This document shows, one piece after another, positions 29,026 through 37,729 of a stretch of DNA of 64,000 bases (its first letter is position 1; every line of letters starts with the position of its first letter). The DNA lies in the NCBI GenBank assembly GCA_035719105.1, contig DASTGN010000008.1:310001-374000 (forward strand), written 5' to 3'. The position numbers were made by a program, and so were the translations under genes. The notes under the pieces are model-generated. The model saw only the letters and a program-made list of their open reading frames with translations. It made no database searches and was not told the origin of the DNA. The stretch is from UBA8389 sp035719105 (GTDB lineage: Bacteria; Bacteroidota; Bacteroidia; Bacteroidales; UBA1402).

Positions 29026-29044
29026 TCAGTAGGATTTAAATGTA

Positions 29045-29052
29045 CAAATGTA
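29045..29052 (-). promoter_or_regulatory. -7 box of the DUF5916 gene
   Basis: Plus-strand CAAATGTA reads TACATTTG on the minus strand, a full TAnnTTTG match 20 bp before the start codon at 29025. A possible -33 ATTG lies at 29065-29068 on the minus strand. Confidence 0.6.
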
Positions 29053-29147
29053 ACACAAGCTCAGCAATAATTCTTTTTTACATTTTTAATTTTATTGCTA
29101 ATAAATTGAATAAACAACAATCGATTTACTTCATACAAAAAAATATA

Positions 29148-29155
29148 TAAATTTG
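29148..29155 (+). promoter_or_regulatory. -7 box of the DUF3857 gene
   Basis: TAAATTTG matches TAnnTTTG and lies 55 bp before the ATG at 29210. A TTTAC about 20 bp upstream is a weak -33 candidate. Confidence 0.55.
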
Positions 29156-29209
29156 TGAAGATTTAATCTCCATACTGTAAAATGTCTGTAACCTGCTAAA
29201 TTTATAATC

Positions 29210-31237
29210 ATGAGGAGAATTCTAATGACCTGTTTTTTTGTATTTATCACTCATCTGATTCAAGTAAAATCGATTACCGCATTCGACATCAGCCAGAAGT
29301 GGGGTAAGGTGACTATGGAAGAAATGGAAATGCCCGTTTATCCACCTGATACTTCTGCCAAGGCTGTGATTCTATATCAAAAGCAATACACCAATTTTGA
29401 CTATCAAGCTAAAAACGGTTTCAATGACTATACCAACATTGGTTTTAAGGTTAACAGTTTCTTTTCACAGAAAATTAAAATTCTCAAACCTGTAGGTAGG
29501 GAGGTTGGAACCATAAAGATACCGTATTTTAACTACAGTAAAAACAATGAATCGGTAACTGATATGGAAGCCTTGATCTATAATCTGGTTGACGGAAAAA
29601 TCGTGAAGAAAAGGCTAGACAAAAAATACATTTTAGATGAAGTTTACAACAAATTCTTTCATATAATAACGCTCTCCATGCCGGGAGTCAACGTTGGGTC
29701 CGTTATTGAGTTCAGATACCAGATTTCTTCCAAAAATGACACCTACATTCCGGACTGGAACATCCAACACGACCTGCCGGTTATGATCAGCGATTTCCAA
29801 GTCGACATTCCTGAATTTTATGATTTCTACACGTCAGTTAAAGGTTTTGAATCGCTAAAAATAAAAGAAACGTCAGAAAGTGCCAGCTACGAAATCATCA
29901 ATACTAATTACGAAGCCGACAGACTCAGTTGTACCCTTAAAATAATCAGTTGCAATGCTCATGATATACCAGCCTTAAAAGAACCATCAAATGTGTGGTG
30001 CATGAATGATTACTACTCAGGAGTACAGTTTGATTTGAGAGGAACACGCTATCCAAACAAACCATATATACCTTTTTCTAATGCATGGGAAACCTTGGAA
30101 AATGTCATCAACGATGATACTGAATTTGCCATGAAATTACAAATGTCCAATCCGTGGAAGTCAGAAACAGCTAAACTAATAGCCAACGTGACAGACGAAC
30201 AAGAAAAAATTTCAATTCTTTACGACTTTATCAAAAAACGAATTCGCTGGAACGATCATTATGACTTATTCAATGGCTTCCCTAAAGAAGCTATAAAAAA
30301 TGGTACAGGGAACAATGCGGAAATTAATTTCGTTTTAATGAGCGTTCTTCGCGATGCCGGCATCAAAACCTATCCCATTTTACTCAGTGAACGTTCCAAG
30401 GGTCAGTTGCCTTTAACCAATGCAACAATCGATCAGTTGAGCACCTTTATTGTTGCAGCAATGACAAAAGACAGCAGCTTTTACTACATGGACGGTTCAG
30501 CCAAATATGGTGGCCCCAATATGTTGCCTACCGATTTACAAGTGGACCGTGCACGCGTTTTCAACAAATCAAGTGTAGAAAAATGGGTGGATTTGACCAA
30601 ACTAACCCCTAACTTTCAGATTTCCAACATTCAGGCCGAACTTACTAAAGATGGACTTTTGAAAGGTGTTCGGTCAACTTCCTACACCAACCAGTTTGCT
30701 TACGATTATAAAAGCAATTTTGCATCGACCAAGGATTCCATGGAGTTTATAAAAAATCTTCAAAAAAGATTCGATTTAACAGTGGATAGTATGGAAGTCA
30801 CTGGAAAGGAGCCCATGTCCAATAGCGTAAACGAACGAATGGTATTTAATAAACAAATGAATACAGTTGGTGATTTCATGTATGTCAACGCAATGATTTT
30901 TAGACACCTATCGAATAATCCATTCACTCAAACAGATCGGAAGCTCCCCATTGAGTTTACCTATCCCTATGGATATCAGTCGACCTGTACATTACAGATT
31001 CCAGACGGTTACCAGGTGGAGGAGCTACCAAAATCTGTTAAATTTAAGTTGCCAGGCAAAGTGGGCGAATGCCAATTCGTGGTCAGACAATCAGGAAACA
31101 CGGTGACATTCAACTATTTATTTCAATTGTATCAAATTGTTTTCGCACAGACAGATTACCCGATGATTCAGGATTTTTTTGGACAGGCGGCAGCTAAAAA
31201 TGTAGAAATGCTGGTTCTTAAGAAAAAGGTTCAATGA
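29210..31237 (+). CDS. DUF3857 protein with degenerate transglutaminase domain
   Basis: A 675-residue exported protein (signal peptide about 1-25, ending near SITAF). Residues about 60-260 form the DUF3857 beta domain (KILKPVGREVGTIKIPYFNY, NVGSVIEFRYQISSKND). A transglutaminase-like fold follows at about 300-450: KISILYDFIKKRIRWND, then GTGNNAEINFVLMSVLRDAGIKTYPILLSERSKG. In active members the second segment carries a Cys and later ones a His and Asp. Here the Cys position is Gly/Asn and the His region reads STFIVAAM, so the domain is probably not catalytic. The C-terminal part is beta-rich. Such proteins are common in Bacteroidetes; the role is unknown. Encoded alone with a good promoter box. 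Confidence 0.88.
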   Translation: MRRILMTCFFVFITHLIQVKSITAFDISQKWGKVTMEEMEMPVYPPDTSAKAVILYQKQYTNFDYQAKNGFNDYTNIGFKVNSFFSQKIKILKPVGREVGTIKIPYFNYSKNNESVTDMEALIYNLVDGKIVKKRLDKKYILDEVYNKFFHIITLSMPGVNVGSVIEFRYQISSKNDTYIPDWNIQHDLPVMISDFQVDIPEFYDFYTSVKGFESLKIKETSESASYEIINTNYEADRLSCTLKIISCNAHDIPALKEPSNVWCMNDYYSGVQFDLRGTRYPNKPYIPFSNAWETLENVINDDTEFAMKLQMSNPWKSETAKLIANVTDEQEKISILYDFIKKRIRWNDHYDLFNGFPKEAIKNGTGNNAEINFVLMSVLRDAGIKTYPILLSERSKGQLPLTNATIDQLSTFIVAAMTKDSSFYYMDGSAKYGGPNMLPTDLQVDRARVFNKSSVEKWVDLTKLTPNFQISNIQAELTKDGLLKGVRSTSYTNQFAYDYKSNFASTKDSMEFIKNLQKRFDLTVDSMEVTGKEPMSNSVNERMVFNKQMNTVGDFMYVNAMIFRHLSNNPFTQTDRKLPIEFTYPYGYQSTCTLQIPDGYQVEELPKSVKFKLPGKVGECQFVVRQSGNTVTFNYLFQLYQIVFAQTDYPMIQDFFGQAAAKNVEMLVLKKKVQ

Positions 31238-31250
31238 AGAAAAAAACAGT

Positions 31251-31736
31251 TTAAACCTCGACCAAAACTACAATGTAATTGTGTCCGTATTTTTTGGCAC
31301 ATTTCGGGCAAGTGGTATAGTAGAAATAGTATTTTTTTGGTTGGAATCCTTGTTTTTGAACAAAACTTTCGGTTTCCTTCATATACTTGGGTATGTGATT
31401 GTAAGGGCCATCGAATACTTTTGATAAAAAGGTTCCAGATAGTTTCACTGTATTTTTCAAATCTGGATGTTCACCTGATACAGTCATGTAAATATCCGAT
31501 TTCCAGGGTGATGGATCGTAGGACATGACGATGAATTCATTCAAATCGGTAACTTCAACACCACATTTTTTGGTGAGTTCTTGCATTCGGGTCATCACTT
31601 TTCCAAATTGACCAGGTAAAGGCATGTGCATGAATTGCTTGATGGTATCTGTTATGAAAAGTTTGTCTTTCCAAACATGAGTTGTTTCATCCCAAGGCTT
31701 GGGATCAAATTTCGGGCAACAGATTTCTTCTTCCAT
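31251..31736 (-). CDS. Conserved small cytoplasmic protein with terminal Cys pairs
   Basis: A 161-residue protein without a signal peptide. It opens MEEEICCPKFDPKPWD and ends with YYTTCPKCAKKYGHNYIVVLVEV. The CxxC near the end and the CC near the start could bind a metal together. The middle (GKVMTRMQELTKKCGV, FDGPYNHIPKYM) looks like a small alpha/beta fold of the kind found in GyrI/SRPBCC-type binding proteins. Relatives in Bacteroides and other bacteria are usually named 'hydrolase' without evidence. It is encoded alone, converging with the DUF3857 gene. I do not know its function. Confidence 0.6.
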   Translation of the reverse strand: MEEEICCPKFDPKPWDETTHVWKDKLFITDTIKQFMHMPLPGQFGKVMTRMQELTKKCGVEVTDLNEFIVMSYDPSPWKSDIYMTVSGEHPDLKNTVKLSGTFLSKVFDGPYNHIPKYMKETESFVQKQGFQPKKYYFYYTTCPKCAKKYGHNYIVVLVEV

Positions 31737-31802
31737 GGTTTTTGAATTTTATGAACAACGTCCTCAAAGATAATTAGTTGAAGTGAAAAGTGTATTAAAA
31801 GC

Positions 31803-31836
31803 AAAAAAATATCCGACATTTGCCGGATATTTTTTT
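31803..31836 (-). terminator. Rho-independent terminator of the tryptophanase-family gene
   Basis: A 13-bp stem (31803-31815 with 31824-31836; GC core TATCCG/CGGATA) with an 8-base loop and a run of A that becomes U on the minus transcript. It lies 16 bp after the stop at 31852. Confidence 0.85.
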
Positions 31837-31851
31837 TGCTTGAAAGGTTGT

Positions 31852-33318
31852 TTATAAGCTGTCACCGAAATCCTGACGGAACTTAGCCATCAATTTGGTT
31901 GGCCAATCGGAAGTTGGAGCGAGTTTACCCATGAAGAAGCGAAGTACGGTTGGTTCATAGGTGAATTTGAGACCACCAATCAGTTCGCGGTTATCATACA
32001 ACCAGGATAGGCGATCGATGACGTATTTGATCTGAGAAAGCGTAAATACACGGCGGGGCACTGCCAAACGCAGCAGCTCCATATCGGCATACGTTTCGTT
32101 GCCTTCATCGTCCCGCTGATTGGAGATGGAACCACGTTCCATCCCTCGAATACCGGAAATAAGGAAAAATGCGGCAGCCAAAGAACCAGCAGGGTATTCG
32201 GTTTGTGGAATGTGTTTGCAGAAGCTCATCGCGTCTACATGTGCCCCAAGCACACCAGCAGGCGTAATCATCGGGATTCCTTTTTTCATTGATTCGTCCA
32301 CCAGGTATTTGATGAAACTCGGACTTTGACAAATCATGGTTTCATCCAATGTTTCATAAAGACCGACGGCCATGGCTTCGATTTCGCGGATGGAAATACC
32401 ACCATAGGTTGTGAAACCTTCGTAAAGTGGCACCAACGCTTCTAATTCCTTATAAATTCCTTCCTGGTTGGTGCAAATGCCACCACCGCGGGAGGAAGTA
32501 ATTTTGCGAGCAGAAAAATAAACGATATCCGCCAAGCCGGTGAAAGTATGGATAATCTCCTGCATGGTTTTGTTCATGAATTCCTTTTCGCGCTGTTTAA
32601 CCAAGTAAGCGTTTTCACCCAACAAACTAGCATCCAACACTACTCGGATTTTGTATTTGTCAGCAACAGCCCGAACGTCTCGCATGTTTTGAACCGAAAA
32701 AGGCTGCCCCCCAATCAGGTTGGTGGAAGCCTCCATACGAATGAAAGGAATGTGCTCCCTACCCGTCCGTTGAATGCATTCTTCCAACGCTTCAATATTC
32801 ATGTTGCCTTTGAATGGATGGTTGGAATTGATCACATAAGCCTCCGGATACAACAACTCAACGATGCGACCGCCGTTCTGAGTGATGTGTGCCATAGCGG
32901 TTGTGAAGTGGTAATTCATGGGCACCAAACTGGTCTTGTTTACATAAGCGGTGCTTAAAATATTTTCGGCAGCACGTCCTTGGTGAACCGGCAGATAATG
33001 TTTCATGCCCAATACATCTTCCACTGCTTTAAGCAAACGGTAGAAACTTTGTGATCCAGCATAGGCGTCATCGGCATGCATCATAGCAGACAACTGATTG
33101 TCGCTCATTGCATTTGTGCCTGAATCAGTCAGCATATCGAGGTAAACGTCAGTTGTTTTCAGTTGGAAAGTATTGTACCCACCTTCGTTTAGGGCTTCCA
33201 AACGGCGTTCGATGGGAACGAGGTGAAGTTTTTGAACAATACGGACTTTGTGGAGTTCCAGCGGAAGCTCTTCTCCAGAGTAAAATTTGACCAAGGATTT
33301 GGGGGATTTCGTGCTCAT
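31852..33318 (-). CDS. Beta-eliminating lyase, tryptophanase/tyrosine phenol-lyase family
   Basis: A 488-residue PLP enzyme that splits an aromatic amino acid, giving indole or phenol plus pyruvate and ammonia. Family landmarks: YLDMLTDSGTNAMSD, DDAYAGSQSFYRL, LPVHQGRAAENIL, HPFKGNMNIE, NLIGGQPFSVQNMRDVRAVADKYKIRVVLDAS with Asp229 for the PLP ring nitrogen, and ELLRLAVPRRVFT near the end. The PLP-binding lysine should be Lys272, but the surrounding motif is FSARKITSSRGGGICTN, where classic tryptophanases have S(A/G)KKD and a later GG. So it belongs to a divergent branch and the substrate is open. No transporter or tnaC-like leader is visible next to it. Confidence 0.85.
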   Translation of the reverse strand: MSTKSPKSLVKFYSGEELPLELHKVRIVQKLHLVPIERRLEALNEGGYNTFQLKTTDVYLDMLTDSGTNAMSDNQLSAMMHADDAYAGSQSFYRLLKAVEDVLGMKHYLPVHQGRAAENILSTAYVNKTSLVPMNYHFTTAMAHITQNGGRIVELLYPEAYVINSNHPFKGNMNIEALEECIQRTGREHIPFIRMEASTNLIGGQPFSVQNMRDVRAVADKYKIRVVLDASLLGENAYLVKQREKEFMNKTMQEIIHTFTGLADIVYFSARKITSSRGGGICTNQEGIYKELEALVPLYEGFTTYGGISIREIEAMAVGLYETLDETMICQSPSFIKYLVDESMKKGIPMITPAGVLGAHVDAMSFCKHIPQTEYPAGSLAAAFFLISGIRGMERGSISNQRDDEGNETYADMELLRLAVPRRVFTLSQIKYVIDRLSWLYDNRELIGGLKFTYEPTVLRFFMGKLAPTSDWPTKLMAKFRQDFGDSL

Positions 33319-33441
33319 TTTATAATTAGAATTAAGATATTTTTCAGGCCGCTAATGTATGAATTTATCAGTAAACAGCCCAGAAATCCGACAAGAATCC
33401 ACTATTTTTTGTTTATTTTTAATGTATCGACAGCATTTCAT

Positions 33442-36099
33442 TCATTTGGTTTGAGCAGCAGCCATCATTCGTTTGATACGGGCTTCGGTATCAGCCAACA
33501 AGGAAGCAGCTTTCTTCTGGGCTTCAATTTTCAGTTGTGAAGCGGTGGCTTGGGCAGCAATCTTGACCATCGGGTTTTTAGCCTTGGCAATCAAGCTGTC
33601 TCCTCGTGACTGGGCTTCGGAAATGAGCTTATCACCTGCCGCCTTGGCAGCAGCCCTCATTTCATCCGCTTTCTTATTTAACTCTTCGTTGGCTTTGGCA
33701 ATCGTTTCGGCGGTATTGGTACCCAACGTTGATTTAAGCGCTTTGTCGGCCAACGTTGTAGCGACCTGTTTGGCTGCAGCAGCGGTGTTCAACTTAATGA
33801 CCGGCTTGGAAAAAGTACCCTTGATGGTACCCTGCAAATTTGTAACACCACCCACCACCATATTCGAAGGCAAGGTCACCCCCAATTGATAGTCAATCGT
33901 TTTGTCCAATCCTGTAATTCCGCCTAACTCCAATGCGACTCCCTCCACTTTGACGGTGAATGGTGAAGTGGTTACTTTACCTTCACTAATCTTGAAAGGT
34001 ATATTCAAGTCTTTGGGAGCCAGTGTCCGCAATTTATTGTTTTTCAAGGTTGAAGCAAGTACGTCCAGCACCTTGATGTTCGAAACGGAGACTCCACTCG
34101 ATTGCATTCGACCAAAACCATCAAGCAATTTGAGATCAGGGTTCAAATGCTTGTCCAACAAGGTGTTGAAATCCATTTTCATTGAATAATTCCCTTTGAC
34201 TTGTTCAAAAATGGGGGCAATTTTTTTCACAAAATCGAATGCAGTGAACGTTTGCGCAAAGGAAACGGACTTCAAATCCAGACCAAAAGCCACCTTTGGT
34301 TTCTCCGGATTCAATGCTTCGTAATATCCTTTCACGCCGATCGAGCCACCTAATGCATTGGCAGATAGATCATTGATAGAAACTCTTCCATTTTTGACCG
34401 TCAAAGACGCTTTCGCATTGTTCATGACCAAACTATTGAACAGTATCTTTTTACCGATGGCGTTCAAACTCAAATCCAGATTCTGCGGGATTTCAAATGC
34501 CATCATGGGTGTCGTATCGGTGGAACTCGTTGTTTCACCACTCATAAAATCATTGAGGTTCAAATAATTAGATTGCATTTGCAAAGTACCCGAAAGGACT
34601 TCATCGTGCATAAACCAGCCCAACATGTTGTTTAAGGTTCCATTAGCCTGGAGGTCGTTTTTTCCTAGCAACACAGACAAGTTTGTCAAATGCACGTTTC
34701 GAGGGGAAAAATCCATTTTAGCTGTTTGAACGTTCACATCTGGCATACCTTCGGACTTGTATTGAATCCCACTAACCGCGAGTGCACCTTTGAGGAAGAA
34801 TTTATCGTATTGTTTTTTATCCAGCCAGGACATTTTACCACCGGCAGCCAAATTGGCATCAATCCTGCCTTGAAGCTTAGTCCCTTTTTCTAAAGGATAA
34901 ACCTCTTTCAACATTCCTAAATTGAGCACTCCAGCAAGGGTACCCTTCACATCGGGGTCACTTTGCGGGGTAGCCACATGAGCTGTCAAATCAAACGTAT
35001 TGCCACCCAGGTTGAAATGAAATTTGGAGAGATCGACCAAGGTCTTATCCATCGTGCCTCCAGGATTGGTGATGTTGCAGTCGATCTGAATGTCTTTCAC
35101 TGATTTCGGTAGGGACGGATACTGGAACATGGCATTCTCCACCAACAACTTGAAACCAAAGGCAGGCCAATCCTCATCGGTCATCAAACCTTTCATGAAA
35201 AAATCAAGCTTCAGGTTTCCGGCCGTTTTCATGGCGCTGAAAACTTTGGTGTAAAAAGCGGGGACCAACGAAAGGAATTGTTTGAAAGTGACCTTTTCGG
35301 TATTTGCTTTCAAGTCGAAATCAATGTTGTCGCCAGGTAAGGAAATTCGACCTCCGAATCCCAATTCAATCGCATTCAACAAAATCTTATTGGATTTAAA
35401 ATTGAAAATATACCGGTCAAGATCAGCATCAAAGGTGAGTTGAAAATCCATTTTAACATCTTTGAGTACGGGCATGCCCCAAAGTGTGTAGTTCACCGAT
35501 TCAATGACCGATTCAGTGGAAATGGTTGTGAGGCTGGAGGATAGGTCGCCATTGAGCGAGCCATTCCAACCCTGAAGATCGGCCAACATATCACGTTTAC
35601 GGTCGTCGTAAATGACTCGGGCATTGGTCAGTTCCACCTTATCCAATTCAAAATGAAGTGCCGTTGTGTCGGCAGAAGGCTCTGCAGGCGTTGTGTCGGG
35701 TTTCATGATGTCCCAGTTGGCCTCACCGGAAACCAAGGTCTTAATGTACACTTTTGCATTTTTGAGCTCCACTTTCTTGATACGGAAGCCGCTATCGGTC
35801 ATAAGGCTTCTCAAATCGATGGCCAACCGGGCAGATTTCGAATAGACCAACGTATCGTGTGCGAAGGAATCCGTCCCGATAATCATGAAATTGTTGAGGG
35901 AAGCAGTAATGTTGGGAAAATTACGGAACAAATTGAGACTCAGGTCGTCAAAAGTCATTTTAGCATTAAGATAATGGTCAGCTTGCTTTTGAATGATGCC
36001 ACCAACTTTACTTTTGAATGCAAAGGGCAGAACAACCATGATGGCCAAAAGAACACCCAGGATGATGCCCGAAATCTTAAGTACTTTTTTCATAATCAT
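33442..36099 (-). CDS. AsmA family protein
   Basis: An 885-residue AsmA-like protein, anchored in the inner membrane by an N-terminal segment (about 8-28, ISGIILGVLLAIMVVLPFAF) with a long periplasmic part. AsmA proteins are long beta-taco bridges involved in lipid handling and outer-membrane balance. Repeated beta-strand phrases such as VELKNAKVYIKTLVSGEANWDI and LDKVELTNARVIYDDRKRD support the fold. The last 110 or so residues are an Ala/Lys/Glu-rich coiled coil (ELNKKADEMRAAAKAAGDKLISEA), an addition seen in Bacteroidetes members. A second ATG at 36093 is equally possible. The start lies 1 bp after the upstream stop, so it is co-transcribed with the PL22-like gene. Confidence 0.88.
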   Translation of the reverse strand: MIMKKVLKISGIILGVLLAIMVVLPFAFKSKVGGIIQKQADHYLNAKMTFDDLSLNLFRNFPNITASLNNFMIIGTDSFAHDTLVYSKSARLAIDLRSLMTDSGFRIKKVELKNAKVYIKTLVSGEANWDIMKPDTTPAEPSADTTALHFELDKVELTNARVIYDDRKRDMLADLQGWNGSLNGDLSSSLTTISTESVIESVNYTLWGMPVLKDVKMDFQLTFDADLDRYIFNFKSNKILLNAIELGFGGRISLPGDNIDFDLKANTEKVTFKQFLSLVPAFYTKVFSAMKTAGNLKLDFFMKGLMTDEDWPAFGFKLLVENAMFQYPSLPKSVKDIQIDCNITNPGGTMDKTLVDLSKFHFNLGGNTFDLTAHVATPQSDPDVKGTLAGVLNLGMLKEVYPLEKGTKLQGRIDANLAAGGKMSWLDKKQYDKFFLKGALAVSGIQYKSEGMPDVNVQTAKMDFSPRNVHLTNLSVLLGKNDLQANGTLNNMLGWFMHDEVLSGTLQMQSNYLNLNDFMSGETTSSTDTTPMMAFEIPQNLDLSLNAIGKKILFNSLVMNNAKASLTVKNGRVSINDLSANALGGSIGVKGYYEALNPEKPKVAFGLDLKSVSFAQTFTAFDFVKKIAPIFEQVKGNYSMKMDFNTLLDKHLNPDLKLLDGFGRMQSSGVSVSNIKVLDVLASTLKNNKLRTLAPKDLNIPFKISEGKVTTSPFTVKVEGVALELGGITGLDKTIDYQLGVTLPSNMVVGGVTNLQGTIKGTFSKPVIKLNTAAAAKQVATTLADKALKSTLGTNTAETIAKANEELNKKADEMRAAAKAAGDKLISEAQSRGDSLIAKAKNPMVKIAAQATASQLKIEAQKKAASLLADTEARIKRMMAAAQTK

Positions 36100-36100
36100 T

Positions 36101-37600
36101 TCATTTACTGCGCTTTAACCAACACTTAGGAACTGGAACCACGCAAATGTTTAAAGAACGTCCGTCTGCTGAAAGCATGGCAGACTGAAACTCAATTTTT
36201 GTACCATCGGAGGAGAATGTAGGATGTGGATGGTCAGCTGCCGTCACTTTATGGCCTGCGGTGAGCAACATCATTTCTCTGGTCTTGCGGTTGATCAGGT
36301 AAAGACTTCGGGAGAAGTCGTCCCCTACGGCAAAACGCCCGTCGGAAGAACCTGAAACGTGCCAGAAACCACTGCCGGTGTCGGTTTGGCCAACAATCAT
36401 CATTTCGCCGGTGCGGAGATTCACTATACCAAGGCCGGTCGGTTTTTCGCGGGTTCCACAATCGCCCCAACCGACTTCTTGTCCTGGGTTGGCAGGGTCT
36501 GGTTTCTGCCCCACAGAATCTTTGACAATTTTGCGGTGCCCCAACATGGCGATGGCCACTTCGTCGGGTCCAATCACTGCTTCGTGCGTGATCCATTCAT
36601 AAGATGCTTCCGGGTATAAGGGGCGAAGTCCGGAACCGTCCGCTTTGACATACCAGGTGCGTTGAGGCGCTTTTCCCCCCGTTTCCCAGCAGAACACCGC
36701 TTCTCCCGGAGTCCAGGAGTTGCCCTGAATGTGACCAATTTGGAAGGGGACAGACACCACATGCTTGATTTCACCGGTCAATAGATTCATGCTGGCAATA
36801 CCAGCAGGACCAGCACCCATGTTGCGAGGACCGAAGTTCGGTTCCAATTTGATGCTGTCGGGCAAATGGCGCGCGGCTTCTTCTTTGCCTTCCCGAAAAT
36901 ATACCAAATCTTCACTACCATTCAAAGCCATATCTCCACCTGCACCGATGCTGGCAGGGGTCGTTCCGCAGATGCGCTGGTATACGGAGGCTGGTTTCAT
37001 TTTTCCTTTTTCGCTGTCCTGAAACACTTTAGCCAAATCCACTTCGACAATTTGTACTTCTCTGGGAGCAGGAACCCAACGATTTCGAGGCGTTCCGGGA
37101 ACCACACCTTCTGGACCAAGGGGATTTTTTGGACGTGTGGAGCGTTGTATGTTATCCGTGGCCAGGGGTTCATTACCAATGGCTTCGGTCGGAGTCGGTT
37201 TCATTTTTTGCCGCTCCATGTATAAAGTATCGTCGTGATTGGGCACATTTCGCATGAAATATAGTTTCATCGACTTACGGGCAACATTCAACATACCGGT
37301 ATAGCCCCCTTCGCTGACTTGCACCATCACCCCAGTCTTTTCGTTGACAGCCATGACTTCGCCGCGTACCCGATCCGATTTGAAGATCACCCATTTGCCG
37401 TCCGAAGTCCATTGATTGTGAGTCTGATAGATTTTCCCATCGCCTCGGCCCTGTTGAGTGGTCAGAAAAATGAGTTTTTGACCGGTTACAGGATCTTTGA
37501 CAACCTTGCGTTCCGATGGAAATCGGGTGCCAATCTGCCCTTTGACTGAGGCAACCAAAACAAATAGAATCGCAATGCAAAGGATAAACCGTGTTTTCAT
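36101..37600 (-). CDS. Secreted oligogalacturonate-lyase-like (PL22) beta-propeller
   Basis: A 499-residue exported protein; the ATG at 37600 gives signal peptide MKTRFILCIAILFVLVASVKGQ. It then reads IGTRFPSERKVVKDPVTG and HNQWTSDGKWVIFKSDRV, the usual opening of oligogalacturonate lyase (PL22) relatives. Seven or so propeller blades follow with WTPGEAVFCWETGG, YEWITHEAVIGPDEVAIAMLGHRK and DHPHPTFSSDGTKIEFQS; His residues in the last two are where PL22 enzymes bind their metal. These enzymes break unsaturated di- and oligo-galacturonides in pectin breakdown. Cytoplasmic in Yersinia/Dickeya; here it carries a signal peptide. A promoter box lies about 30 bp upstream. Family call is good, activity not proven. 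Confidence 0.75.
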   Translation of the reverse strand: MKTRFILCIAILFVLVASVKGQIGTRFPSERKVVKDPVTGQKLIFLTTQQGRGDGKIYQTHNQWTSDGKWVIFKSDRVRGEVMAVNEKTGVMVQVSEGGYTGMLNVARKSMKLYFMRNVPNHDDTLYMERQKMKPTPTEAIGNEPLATDNIQRSTRPKNPLGPEGVVPGTPRNRWVPAPREVQIVEVDLAKVFQDSEKGKMKPASVYQRICGTTPASIGAGGDMALNGSEDLVYFREGKEEAARHLPDSIKLEPNFGPRNMGAGPAGIASMNLLTGEIKHVVSVPFQIGHIQGNSWTPGEAVFCWETGGKAPQRTWYVKADGSGLRPLYPEASYEWITHEAVIGPDEVAIAMLGHRKIVKDSVGQKPDPANPGQEVGWGDCGTREKPTGLGIVNLRTGEMMIVGQTDTGSGFWHVSGSSDGRFAVGDDFSRSLYLINRKTREMMLLTAGHKVTAADHPHPTFSSDGTKIEFQSAMLSADGRSLNICVVPVPKCWLKRSK

Positions 37601-37625
37601 CGTCCGAATTTTAGATTGTTTGCTA

Positions 37626-37633
37626 CAAATGTA
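37626..37633 (-). promoter_or_regulatory. -7 box of the PL22-like/AsmA operon
   Basis: Plus-strand CAAATGTA reads TACATTTG on the minus strand, a full TAnnTTTG match 26 bp before the ATG at 37600. A TTG at 37649-37651 (minus strand) could be part of a weak -33. Confidence 0.55.
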
Positions 37634-37729
37634 GGAATAATGTTGATGCAACATCTTTTAAGATTCGGTAAAATACTTCAAAAAATTTTAGCGATATTTG
37701 TCTTTTGAATCATGTACTTAACTTGCATT

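Noticed and set aside
28372..29070. Long open frame on the plus strand over the start of the DUF5916 gene
   Set aside because: Antisense shadow of the CBM9-like domain; it would also cover the DUF5916 promoter.
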